Assembly (NCBI GenBank): GCA_036268995.1
Contig: DATATB010000190.1
Location: 1-16,038, forward strand
Source of the DNA: DATATB01 sp036268995
GTDB taxonomy: Bacteria; Planctomycetota; Planctomycetia; Pirellulales; PNKZ01
Direction of reading: 5' to 3'
DNA length: 16,038 nucleotides
The translations under genes were made by a program, and so were the position numbers. Below, in pieces: positions 1 to 8,409 of this stretch (positions within the stretch are counted from its first letter, which is position 1; every line of letters starts with the position of its first letter). The notes beneath the pieces are model-generated. The model was not told the origin of the DNA. It did no database searches and saw only the letters and a program-made list of their open reading frames with translations.

Positions 1-1
1 C

Positions 2-97
2 ACAGTGCTCCGCACCTGCGAACAACGAGCGTCGAAGGGATTCGAGTTCCTGCTTCGCACCCTCTGTCGTCCCGCTCGCCAACTACTGCCCGCCTGA
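2..97 (+). mobile_element. Possible 3' end of a transposase gene (truncated by window edge)
   Basis: The frame starting at base 2 is open from the window edge to a TGA at 95-97 and reads 31 residues, including TVLRTCEQRASKGFEFLLR and ending LLPA. The TCxQR-x4-FxFL pattern followed by a short tail ending in LLPA resembles the C-terminus of IS66-type transposases, which are abundant in planctomycetes. This is recognition by eye from a very short stretch. The frame starting at base 3 is also open (stop at 117-119), so the coding frame is not certain. If correct, an insertion sequence or its remnant lies just left of the kinase gene. Confidence 0.3.
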
Positions 98-98
98 A

Positions 99-113
99 GC
101 GGTAAACAAGTAC
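99..113 (+). repeat. 15-bp inverted repeat, left copy
   Basis: The sequence GCGGTAAACAAGTAC here occurs again as an exact reverse complement at 15899-15913, near the other end of the window. The match does not extend on either side. The left copy starts 2 bp after the stop codon of the putative transposase tail. By a rough count about 0.1 such inverted pair is expected by chance in a window of this size, so it is suggestive only. Confidence 0.4.
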
Positions 114-336
114 AATTAATATTGGTCCGTACTGCGCGGGACGTTGGAAGCCCAGCGTCGAGTGACGATGCTGCCAATTGTAGAAGACCTCGACGTAAAC
201 GAACAAGGACTGCTGCGGAGCGTCGCGTCTTGCCCACCATTAACCGGAACGAGGAACGAAATGCGTGGCGTCGTAATGCGAGTGCCGGCAAGCTCTTATT
301 GCATTCTTCCGGTTAAAGTTGGCGTCAATCCGCTTG

Positions 337-366
337 TTGCCATGAGATTCGACGGTGGTTTATAAT
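337..366 (+). promoter_or_regulatory. Sigma70-like promoter of the kinase gene
   Basis: A -35 hexamer TTGCCA (337-342, five of six matches to TTGACA) is followed after an 18-bp spacer by a perfect -10 hexamer TATAAT (361-366). A transcript would start near 373 and leave a 5' leader of about 37 nt before the GTG at 410. It is the best-matching promoter I found by eye in the window and is correctly placed and oriented. Confidence 0.6.
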
Positions 367-409
367 CACGCACAGCGGTCGCCGCCAGTTTTTCTCGATT
401 GGGTGTATC

Positions 410-3400
410 GTGCCAGTCTCGATCGATCGCTTTCTGGCCTCGCTTTCGAATTCGGGCATCGCCAGCCATGACGAAGCTGAGAGCTTCGCTGCCGAAATCC
501 CGCCGGACCAGCGCGGCCAGGATGCCGATGGGTTCGCTCGCGAGTTGGTTCGCCAAGGCAAGCTGACCCGCTACCAGGCAGCGGCCGTCTACCAGGACAA
601 AACCGACGGGCTGGTACTGGGCAATTACCTGGTGCTCGATAAGCTCGGCGCGGGCGGCATGGGCCAGGTGTTTCGGGCTCGGCATCGCCGCATGGAGCGA
701 GTCGTGGCGCTGAAGGTGCTGCCGAAGAAGGCGCTGGCGGCCCCGGATGCGATCGCCCGCTTTCAGCGCGAGGCCAAGGCGGCGGCCAAACTCTCGCATC
801 CGAACATCGTCACCGCCCACGATGCCGACGAGGCCAATGGGCAGCACTTTCTCGTCATGGAATACGTCGAGGGGAGCGATCTGGCCGCCCTGGTGAAGCA
901 GCATGGACCGCTAAGCGTCGCGCAGGCTCTCGACTATATCCTGCAGGCGGCCCGTGGGTTGGAGCACGCGCATGCCGAAGGCGTGGTGCATCGCGACATC
1001 AAGCCCTCGAACCTGCTCGTGGACAAAAAGGGCACGCTCAAAATCCTCGACATGGGCCTAGCCCGCATCAGTGATCCGCTGGCCGATCCGACCGGCACAC
1101 CCGGCGCCGATCTGACGCACTCGGGCAGCATCATGGGCACGATCGATTACATGGCTCCCGAGCAAGCGATGGACAGCCGGCAGGCCGACGCACGCTCGGA
1201 CATCTACAGCCTGGGCTGCACGCTGCACTATCTGCTCACCGGCCGGCCGCCCTACGGTGGCGACACCGTGGTCAAGCGATTGACGGCCCATCAGCAGTCG
1301 GCCATTCCGCTGCTCTCATCGACGCGGCCGGACATTCTGCCGGGCCTTGACGAAGTCTTTGGCCGCATGCTGGCCAAGCGTCCGGCCGCGCGGTTTCAAA
1401 CAGCAAAAGAACTGGTCGCGGCGCTCGAGGCATTGCGGAACCAACCGGCATCATCGCGGCCGGTGCCGATCGCCGTGCAAGCAAGTGCTGCTCAGCCACT
1501 CGTCGCCCAACCGGTGGCCGCCGCCGTGGCAGCACGCGGCAGCAGCATCTCGGGGCTGGAAGGGATTGCCGCACCGGCAGCGGCACACACAACACGTAGC
1601 GGGCACAAGTCGCGCTCGAAGGCTCCGCTGATCGCGGCGGCGATCGTGTTGCTGCTGGTCGCGGTGGGAGCCGGCGCATGGATGATGTCGGGAGATCAAG
1701 TCGACGAGACGGCCCAGAGCCAACCGGCGGCCGAAGTTCAGCCACCGGCTGCAAGCCCAAGTCCGGCAGCCATCGCGAAGGCGGAACCGGCAGCGGTACC
1801 GCTGCAAGAGCCAGCGCAGGCGGCTGCACCGCAGCCAGTGGCCGAATCGCCGCCGAAGCCAATGCCACCCGAAATCGAGCCGGCGGCCAATGCCGCTCAG
1901 CAAACGGTAGTGCCCGTTGCCGCGCCGGTTGTGCCGGCCGCCGTTTCGACCAAGACGCCTCCCGCGAGTCCGCCCGCCGCTCCGGGACTGGTTGCGTCGC
2001 CGCCGATTACTCTAGCGGCTGCCCCGCAACCAGCCGAGCAGCCGGCGGAAGCCGATGGCAAGTTGCCGATTCCCAGTGCCGAAGGGCAACGTGAAGCGCT
2101 CAAGTTGATTAAGGAGCTGTACAAGGACGAATATGCGCAGGCGAAACAGCCGGAAGCGAAGGCGGCGCTGGCCGAAAAGCTGTTGAACGAGTCGCAACAG
2201 ACGAAAGACGATGCCACGGCGCTGTACTGCGTATTGCAGGAGGCCCGGGAACTGGCGGTCGAGGCTGCCAGTCCGGCGCTGGCCGAGCGGGCGATCGGCA
2301 TGTTGGCCGGCCATTTTGCGGTCGAGCCTTTGAAGGAATTGGCCGCGTCCTTGGACGCGATGACCGACAAACCGCATCCGGCCGACGCGAACCACAAAAT
2401 TGCCGAAATGGCGCTGGGCCGGATCGAGGAGACCCTAACAGCCGACGACTTTGAGACGGCCAAACAATTGGCCGACACGGCGCTGGCGGCGGGGCGAAAG
2501 GCGAAGGACGCCGCCTTGACGAAACGCGTGGTTGAGGTCGGCAAGACGGTCACCGCCGCGAAGCAGCAATGGGACGGCTGGCACAAGGGGCAGGCCGCGC
2601 TGGCCAAAACGCCCGACGACACAGCGGCGAATCTCGCGGTGGGCCGCTACCTCGCGCTCGTGCAAGGCGATTGGGAGCAGGGGCTCGTACACCTAGCCAA
2701 AGGCCCCGACGGACCGCTCAAGGATTTGGCCGCCAAGGGACTCAAGCCGCCGACGGAACCCGCGGCGCTGGCCGAGCTGGGCGACGCCTGGTTTGCCGCG
2801 TCAGACAAGGCCAAGGGCAAAGACAAGGCTGACCTGCGTGCCGGTGCAGCTTATTGGTACTCGCTGGCCGAGCCCGGCCTGACCGGCCTGGCAAGAACGA
2901 TCGTCGAAAAGCGGCTCAAGGATTTGGGCGGCAAAGTGGCTATCGCGCCAAGCGCGTCCGGAAAAATGCCGGAAACCATCGAACTGGCCCTGGCCCCGGG
3001 TGTCGGCATGAAATTTCGCTTGATTCCGGGCGGTACGTTTATCATGGGAACCCCAGGCGCTGCAGGGAAAGAACTCGCACACCAAGTTAAAATCACGCGG
3101 GCATTTTACCTGGGTATAACGGAGGTAACCCTAGCCCATTGGTTGGCGATTATGGGAAATATTCCCGACACATCCCAAGGGGATGTACGACATCCTGTCG
3201 AGAACGCGTCGTGGAACGATTGCCAGCGGTTCCTGGAACGCTTGAACCAAACTTCCGCAGCAAATATGTTTCGATTCCGGTTGCCGACGGAAGCAGAATG
3301 GGAATACGCCTGCCGTGCGGGCACAACCACGGAATACTACTTTGGCGACGATCCGACGTTGCTATCGCAATATGCGTGGGTCAAAGACAACGCGAATGGG

Positions 3401-3703
3401 ACAACGCATCCAGCGGGACAGCTTAAGCCGAACGCTTGGGGGCTCTTCGACATGTGCGGCAACGTCTTTGAGATTTGCAGCGACTGGTGGGCCCAGGATT
3501 ATTACAAGGATTCTCTGGCCGACGATCCGCAAGGTCCGCCGATTGGCATAAATCGTGTCAAGCGAGGCGGGTCATGGTCCACTCCGTCTGGTCTATGTCG
3601 TTCAGCCGCACGAAACTACGTTCCTCCGGATTATGTCGGGGCTGCCCACGGGCTGCGAGTAGTTTGTGAGCCCAAGCGAGCGAAAGCCAGCGGCGGTCAA
3701 TAG
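410..3703 (+). CDS. Membrane Ser/Thr protein kinase with C-terminal SUMF1 domain
   Basis: A 1,097-residue Hanks-type protein kinase fused to a formylglycine-generating-enzyme-like (SUMF1) domain. Residues 1-70 are the helical extension typical of planctomycete kinases (ARELVRQGKLTRYQAAAVYQ). The kinase domain, about 72-342, has the G-loop GAGGMGQV (80-87), Lys102, Glu121, HRDIKPSN (194-201), DMG in place of DFG (214-216) and APE (249-251), so it should be active. A single membrane segment at about 405-427 puts the kinase in the cytoplasm and the rest outside it. A Pro/Ala-rich linker (430-555) and a helical, repeat-like region (about 555-850) follow. The SUMF1 domain (about 857-1090) has FRLPTEAEWEYACRAGT (from 956), a WGLFDMCGNVFE motif and RGGSWS. 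In true FGE two cysteines follow this last motif. Here the first is Thr1058 and only Cys1063 remains, so sulfatase activation is unlikely and a binding or other role fits better. Base composition falls sharply at the SUMF1 boundary. The start is GTG with a weak GGG ribosome site, and no earlier start fits better. Confidence 0.93.
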   Translation: MPVSIDRFLASLSNSGIASHDEAESFAAEIPPDQRGQDADGFARELVRQGKLTRYQAAAVYQDKTDGLVLGNYLVLDKLGAGGMGQVFRARHRRMERVVALKVLPKKALAAPDAIARFQREAKAAAKLSHPNIVTAHDADEANGQHFLVMEYVEGSDLAALVKQHGPLSVAQALDYILQAARGLEHAHAEGVVHRDIKPSNLLVDKKGTLKILDMGLARISDPLADPTGTPGADLTHSGSIMGTIDYMAPEQAMDSRQADARSDIYSLGCTLHYLLTGRPPYGGDTVVKRLTAHQQSAIPLLSSTRPDILPGLDEVFGRMLAKRPAARFQTAKELVAALEALRNQPASSRPVPIAVQASAAQPLVAQPVAAAVAARGSSISGLEGIAAPAAAHTTRSGHKSRSKAPLIAAAIVLLLVAVGAGAWMMSGDQVDETAQSQPAAEVQPPAASPSPAAIAKAEPAAVPLQEPAQAAAPQPVAESPPKPMPPEIEPAANAAQQTVVPVAAPVVPAAVSTKTPPASPPAAPGLVASPPITLAAAPQPAEQPAEADGKLPIPSAEGQREALKLIKELYKDEYAQAKQPEAKAALAEKLLNESQQTKDDATALYCVLQEARELAVEAASPALAERAIGMLAGHFAVEPLKELAASLDAMTDKPHPADANHKIAEMALGRIEETLTADDFETAKQLADTALAAGRKAKDAALTKRVVEVGKTVTAAKQQWDGWHKGQAALAKTPDDTAANLAVGRYLALVQGDWEQGLVHLAKGPDGPLKDLAAKGLKPPTEPAALAELGDAWFAASDKAKGKDKADLRAGAAYWYSLAEPGLTGLARTIVEKRLKDLGGKVAIAPSASGKMPETIELALAPGVGMKFRLIPGGTFIMGTPGAAGKELAHQVKITRAFYLGITEVTLAHWLAIMGNIPDTSQGDVRHPVENASWNDCQRFLERLNQTSAANMFRFRLPTEAEWEYACRAGTTTEYYFGDDPTLLSQYAWVKDNANGTTHPAGQLKPNAWGLFDMCGNVFEICSDWWAQDYYKDSLADDPQGPPIGINRVKRGGSWSTPSGLCRSAARNYVPPDYVGAAHGLRVVCEPKRAKASGGQ

Positions 3704-3855
3704 GAAGCGGTACGACATTGAAGCGACCGGCTGCCGCTCGCGGACATATCACCATCCGCCACGTTTTTTGCACGCCGAGGCCAAAGTTAAACTGCGTTTC
3801 GCCGGCGCTGCCCTATGCCATAATGAATGTAAGCTAATGACCGAAAGCGGCCAGC

Positions 3856-4494
3856 CTATTGGTCAACTTCCAGTTTGGCGGAACTGCTCCGCGGCTCGCA
3901 TTCCTCGAGATCGGCAGACCGGCTAATTAATCGCAGCCCTCCCCAGTGCGATCCTCCGATGTGCCGGCCAAAACGCCCTATGATACCCGCGTCCATAAAT
4001 TCACGATGTTTTGCTACAAATCGTGTGATGCCATGAGCAACGGGCGGATAATAACAGTCGTGATAAAGTATGTACCCCCCGGGTTCAAGATGCGCAACAA
4101 TCGCAGTCGAGTCCTGGAATACGGCATTTTCGCTGTGGTCGGCATCAATGAAGCAAAAATCGAGCGACCCGCCTAGAAGTCCAACGGCCTCGGCAATCGC
4201 GTCAGGCGATCGACCAGCAACGCATTTAAACTGAGGGTGATTGACGAGATTGACTGGAACTTCGGGACATGGTCCGATCGATACCAAACGCGCACTTTTT
4301 CGCCGCTGCAACGCGCCGAGCATGATGGAGGCGCTACCGCCTTGGCAGAAGCCGATCTCAAGAACGCGCAGAGGCTGAAACGCAAGCACCAAGGCATAAA
4401 GGAGTAGTCGTTCGGAGGGCAACAGCATCGCACGCTCATGCCCGGTTGGCAGCAAATTGAGTGGATCGAGTTCGTGCGAGGGATTTGCAGCCAC
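3856..4494 (-). CDS. SAM-dependent class I methyltransferase (CmcI/Methyltransf_24-like)
   Basis: A 212-residue protein with a Rossmann-type methyltransferase core. Motif I is VLEIGFCQGGSAS (44-56), the acidic motif is FIDADHS (115-121), and EPGGYILYHDCYYPP (137-151) matches the strand and metal- or substrate-site region of the CmcI/TylF-like group, which methylates O-atoms in antibiotics and sugars. Similar genes are common in polysaccharide and glycosylation loci. It is the last gene of the minus-strand cluster, 114 bp after the sulfotransferase fusion, which suggests methylation of the same glycan (inference). The start is a GTG with no clear Shine-Dalgarno; the frame is closed by a TAA six codons upstream. 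An internal ATG at residue 23 is the alternative start. It converges on the kinase gene with 152 bp between stops, where I see no convincing terminator hairpin. Confidence 0.82.
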   Translation of the reverse strand: MAANPSHELDPLNLLPTGHERAMLLPSERLLLYALVLAFQPLRVLEIGFCQGGSASIMLGALQRRKSARLVSIGPCPEVPVNLVNHPQFKCVAGRSPDAIAEAVGLLGGSLDFCFIDADHSENAVFQDSTAIVAHLEPGGYILYHDCYYPPVAHGITRFVAKHREFMDAGIIGRFGRHIGGSHWGGLRLISRSADLEECEPRSSSAKLEVDQ

Positions 4495-4608
4495 TACCGC
4501 AGCCCACCATTAACACCGTATACCGCATCGGTGCATGAAGATATCATCTCTGCCCGCGTGCGCCGTTTTTAAAGCTTCTGTGGCATGTTGATCCAAACCA
4601 CGCGCTGG

Positions 4609-7371
4609 CTAGCGCCATTCTAGGGCTTGCCAGGTCGGCAAAAGTCGTTCGTACCACTCCTGACTGACCGCGTCTGCCTGTTTGATATGCATGCTCGTCG
4701 GAGCTGGCGCAGTTTCTACGCTCAATCTGTCTGCAACTTGCCTTACCATCGTGGCGGGGTCACGACAGAGGTCTTCGTACCACAGCGTTAGCGGCCGAAT
4801 TCTAGACGAGTCAAAGAAATGCGACCAGGCCGCATCCTGTTCACGCAATACGATAGCATGGTGCAAGATTCGCTGCACATTAAAATCGGGCGGCAAAGAG
4901 GGGCCGACGCCAGGAAATAAATCCCACTGGTTAGCCATTTGCGCCCGATAGGCGCTGATCGCCTGCCGCAATGTGTCCCGACGCCGCAACCAGACCCAGC
5001 AATCCGGCGTCGGTGTTCGTTCCAGCCCTGCGATCAATACGCCCCACTGCTGCCATGTAACCTTTGCACCACAAACGCCGTTCTGCGTTCTGTTGCATCG
5101 TCGATGGGAAGCATAGTGATTGACCCAAGTGAAATTGTCCCACTGCCCTGCACCCTGTTTGTTAGGATCGAGTTTGGGTACAAAGCAATTGTCTGCTTCC
5201 GTATACTCGAATACTTCGTATGGGTTCCCGAGTACCATTGTGCTTCTCAGCAGGCTGCAGAACCAGCTTGAGCCCGACCGCTGCGTGAACGCTATAAGAT
5301 AATCCTTGACCGAGGTTAGTTTTCGAGTCGAACTCACAGATGATCTGGTGAGCGAGACGGCAATTTCGAGGACAAAGTCTTCGAATCGAGCTGCCATCGT
5401 TCTGGCGGTCAGGTGCTGGTGCGCCCAAGCTTTGGCAAATCTAACTCGTTCGTGGTCATGAAGAGCCAATTTTACAGCTTCTGCAACCTCATCGGGAGCG
5501 GGCTGCATTGAAACGTGGTGAACAAGCTCGCGACCGGCGGCCCGCTCCATTTCAGGAATGGAACCGGTCACCGTCGACACAATCGGAACTCCCATGAGCA
5601 TGGCTTCGACGAGCGTCATGGAAGCACCCTCATATTTGCTGGTGTTGACGAATACGTCAATCGCCGCCAAGCCATCGGCTATGTGCTCAAGCACCGGGGC
5701 AAAGACGGCTCGCGTGCTTTTGCAGAGGTTACGGCAGGCGGCCAGATAGACGCCGTCTCCCACAATCAAACCGACAAAGTCAGATCCAAGCACCTCCGCA
5801 GCAAATGCAACGTGCTCGGCACGTTTTTCCGGAACGACGCGCCCGATGTAAGCGATGATTTTGGCATCTGACGAAATCCTCCAGACCTTCCGCATTTCGG
5901 AACGCGAGACCCGTGGAATCAGTCGCGACGGCTCGCAACCATTGAGAATGACGCGCACCTTCGGGCGCAGTTCAACGGGATACGATTCCATAGCCGCTTC
6001 GCTGCAAGCCTGATAATGTGTTGCCACGTTCGCTTTGTGGGCTACGGAAATCACTCGGGTAGTCCACTGATTCTCCTTGGTGTTATGGGCCTGGACAATT
6101 GCCGGCTTGCCGTGGAAATTCAAGCCGCTATAAGCGGCTGGCTCGCCGAATCCCCAGACCACCAAGACGTCCGATTCATCGATTACACGTTGCGCCGACT
6201 TTTGCCATTCAGCGCCACTATAAGTCGGGCAGTTGATCGATGCGAACGCTTCCGCAAACGGTGCAAACATTGGCTTTGTTTCCCGTGCGGCAACGCCCGA
6301 AATCTGAATGCGACGAACGTTAACAGCAGTGTCAGCGATTACGCGACCTACGCCTCCGACCGGTAAGCAGGATAGCAGAAACCCGACTTTTGGCTTTTCC
6401 TTAGCTGGCGAATATAGCATCCGGTTATCTGCACTCTGGGCGGTTTCATCAGCAGTCGGATGCGATGTTGGAACACTCCTTAGCGATGCCGGCGCGACAG
6501 ATTGACCATTCTCGGAACTGGGGGGCATTGGTACGACTTTGCGGCCCGCCTCTGCTGGGACGTCTTGGAGGTTCTTGAATGCGAGACCGTTGGGGTGCCA
6601 AAGGTGCAACAAGCCAGGACACCGCTCGCGGACGATTCGCAGGTGCTCGGCGACACGGCGGCGGAGGTCGTTATCCTCCCCGCCCCAGCTGGTAAAGGAC
6701 TCGTTCCAACGGAGCTTGGTGAAATCGTCACGATGAAATCCGCACAGACCAAAGCCTGTTTGACGCCACCACCCGGGGGCTGCCAGACCCGGCCCGCTGC
6801 CTTCATGAAGCGAATAGCAGATCGGGAAGTAACACCGTCCCGCTCGGACGTGGGATCGAACGGTTGAGCAGAGATCTTTGGGAAGGAGGATGTCGGCGTC
6901 GAGGAAGAAAACGAATTCGCCGGTTGCGCTTGCCGCTGCCGCGTTTAGGCCTCTGGATCGGTTGAAAGGCCCATCGAGCTGCACAATTCGGACTTGCGGC
7001 AGGCTGGCAACCGCATCGCGAAGATCAACATCCGTAGAACCAAAGTCGGCGACGATCAGTTCATGGTTCGTGTCCTCAAGAGCTTGCCAGGACGCAAGCA
7101 TCTTGAGGAAGTTGTCGCCGCGGTTCATCAGCGCGACACAAAAGGAGATTTCACCCGCTTTGCATCGATCGTGTTCAAGACTCAATGTGGTGAAGGAGAC
7201 AGCCACGCGTCCGTCTGCTGTTCCGTCGCGAAGAGTGCACGAGGTGCAGGCTGCAAGCGGGACAAGACGGTCAGCGGCTATGACGAGCGGATGGTCGCAT
7301 CGCGCGAGCGATTGACCGAACTCAGCACGGTGGTCGCATGGAGGTAACGCTATTGGTTGCATCTTTTCCAT
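4609..7371 (-). CDS. GT2-GT4-Stf0 sulfotransferase triple-fusion protein
   Basis: A 920-residue cytoplasmic protein with three catalytic domains. The N-terminus has paired cysteines (C12, C25, C42, C45, with CDH at 12-14 and 25-27) that may bind a metal. Residues about 76-265 are a GT2 glycosyltransferase of the chondroitin-synthase-like kind, with DAD (158-160) as the metal/UDP-sugar site and SWGGEDNDLRRR (228-239) like the GT27/Glyco_transf_7C segment. Residues about 327-670 are a GT4 glycosyltransferase with GGVGR near its start (339-343), YIGRVVPEKR (508-517) and the EX7E pair E581/E589. Residues about 688-916 are an Stf0-family sulfotransferase: YLIAFTQRSGSSWFCSLL (691-708) is the PAPS 5'-phosphosulfate loop, WVWLRRRDTLRQAISAYRA (792-810) the 3'-phosphate segment, and QADAVSQEWYERL (898-910) matches the family C-terminus. 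The likely role is adding two sugars and a sulfate to a surface glycan or protein. ATG 7371 directly follows an in-frame TGA, so it is the first possible start. No Shine-Dalgarno is seen. Confidence 0.9.
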   Translation of the reverse strand: MEKMQPIALPPCDHRAEFGQSLARCDHPLVIAADRLVPLAACTSCTLRDGTADGRVAVSFTTLSLEHDRCKAGEISFCVALMNRGDNFLKMLASWQALEDTNHELIVADFGSTDVDLRDAVASLPQVRIVQLDGPFNRSRGLNAAAASATGEFVFFLDADILLPKDLCSTVRSHVRAGRCYFPICYSLHEGSGPGLAAPGWWRQTGFGLCGFHRDDFTKLRWNESFTSWGGEDNDLRRRVAEHLRIVRERCPGLLHLWHPNGLAFKNLQDVPAEAGRKVVPMPPSSENGQSVAPASLRSVPTSHPTADETAQSADNRMLYSPAKEKPKVGFLLSCLPVGGVGRVIADTAVNVRRIQISGVAARETKPMFAPFAEAFASINCPTYSGAEWQKSAQRVIDESDVLVVWGFGEPAAYSGLNFHGKPAIVQAHNTKENQWTTRVISVAHKANVATHYQACSEAAMESYPVELRPKVRVILNGCEPSRLIPRVSRSEMRKVWRISSDAKIIAYIGRVVPEKRAEHVAFAAEVLGSDFVGLIVGDGVYLAACRNLCKSTRAVFAPVLEHIADGLAAIDVFVNTSKYEGASMTLVEAMLMGVPIVSTVTGSIPEMERAAGRELVHHVSMQPAPDEVAEAVKLALHDHERVRFAKAWAHQHLTARTMAARFEDFVLEIAVSLTRSSVSSTRKLTSVKDYLIAFTQRSGSSWFCSLLRSTMVLGNPYEVFEYTEADNCFVPKLDPNKQGAGQWDNFTWVNHYASHRRCNRTQNGVCGAKVTWQQWGVLIAGLERTPTPDCWVWLRRRDTLRQAISAYRAQMANQWDLFPGVGPSLPPDFNVQRILHHAIVLREQDAAWSHFFDSSRIRPLTLWYEDLCRDPATMVRQVADRLSVETAPAPTSMHIKQADAVSQEWYERLLPTWQALEWR

Positions 7372-7551
7372 TCAACACACGCTTCATCCATTGCGGTAAA
7401 CTCGTTCTTCGGAAGTGCAGAAGCGATCGTCCGCCACGCGCCCGTCGTCGCATGCAGTCGACACGATTCGAATCGCGCCCATTTCTCCGCTCACGTCTCC
7501 GTCGCTGTTCCAGCCTACCAGCGCCCCTCGAGTCGCGCCCCGTTCCCCCTC

Positions 7552-8193
7552 TCAGTCCAACCTAACCTGCCTCAGTTCCGTTTTCTTGCCATTTGCCACC
7601 TGCACATCGTGCATGCGCCACATAAGGTCCTTAGAGTCGGAACTTTCTTTGATTTCAATCCTATAGTCGCCGGCCGGCAACCCCCATACTTCAAGACAAC
7701 TCCCAGGTGCAACGCCTAGATATCCTACTCCCTTCACCAAGGTGTCATCAGTTGCTTCCCTTCGATAACACACCACAACAAGTTTGGTTATAATGCCATT
7801 GGGACTCATTCGCTCATTGGTCGCTTCGATATCCAGTTGTATTGCGCCAGACTGTCGTACATGAATCACATTTCTTCCCGGCACAATTGAAACTCCAGGA
7901 GATTCCCAAGTAGTGTCATAAAACTCTGCTCGACTGCGCACGGACATCATAAAGTTCTTTGGAACGTACGGTACCTGCACAACACCATCCGCATCTAAGG
8001 CCTCGCCGCGGCAGATCACGTTTGCGATTGTCTGACCATCGCCATATTCATAGAAATAAAAGAGGCCGTTCGCGATGGGCTTATTATCGTCACCCAGAAA
8101 CTGAATTGAGGTCGCCTTTTCACTAGCAGCCACGCCAGACACAAGACTCAAACAAAGGGCGGCAATCGCCGTTGCGGAAGATTTAAAATACAT
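7552..8193 (-). CDS. Small secreted protein of unknown function, RHS neighbour
   Basis: I do not recognise a family. From the ATG at 8193 the protein has 213 residues and a good Sec signal peptide: MYFK, then a hydrophobic run (ATAIAALCLSLVSGVA) and an AAS cleavage region. A GTG at 8232 would add 13 residues before the signal sequence and is less likely. The mature part looks beta-rich, with turns such as LGDDNKPIANG and a closing WGLPAGDYRIEIKES segment that recalls PEGA or carboxypeptidase-regulatory-like folds. GC is about 42-43% in two hand-counted 60-nt lines, far below the RHS core. It follows the RHS stop by 216 bp on the same strand, the position expected for an RHS partner or immunity gene. 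That role is only a positional inference. Confidence 0.72.
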   Translation of the reverse strand: MYFKSSATAIAALCLSLVSGVAASEKATSIQFLGDDNKPIANGLFYFYEYGDGQTIANVICRGEALDADGVVQVPYVPKNFMMSVRSRAEFYDTTWESPGVSIVPGRNVIHVRQSGAIQLDIEATNERMSPNGIITKLVVVCYRREATDDTLVKGVGYLGVAPGSCLEVWGLPAGDYRIEIKESSDSKDLMWRMHDVQVANGKKTELRQVRLD

Positions 8194-8409
8194 GTTTGAT
8201 CCAGTCACATAAGGGGCTAAAGCCGGTGTCACAACCGTGGTGAACTAAACGTGCACCTGCCTGAGGTTGCATTATCATGGCCACTGAAAGGGGAAGCTTT
8301 CGATGGCCAATGGCTGGTATTACACGGCACGATCGTCAAGTAGCCGAGGCTAGTGGAAAAAGGTTTGCAGTAAAGCACGTCATCAAGTTGTCGTGGCTGG
8401 CCGGAGAGC

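Larger units (their letters stand above)
98..409. other. Intergenic region upstream of the kinase gene
   Basis: I see no supportable gene between the putative transposase tail and the kinase start. Short open frames here have no family resemblance, no ribosome binding site and mutually overlapping frames. The stretch holds the left 15-bp repeat and, at its right end, the kinase promoter. The rest shows nothing I can identify. Confidence 0.5.

Noticed and set aside
1897..2622. A 241-codon minus-strand open frame opposite the kinase gene.
   Set aside because: It is a Ser/Ala/Cys-rich mirror of the Ala/Pro-rich linker and helical region of the kinase; no start signal or domain.
3704..3855. Possible bidirectional terminator between the convergent kinase and methyltransferase genes.
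   Set aside because: Only short GC stems are visible (for example ccgc-tcg-cgg), none followed by a proper T run. The TTTTTT near 3765 has no stable stem directly before it.
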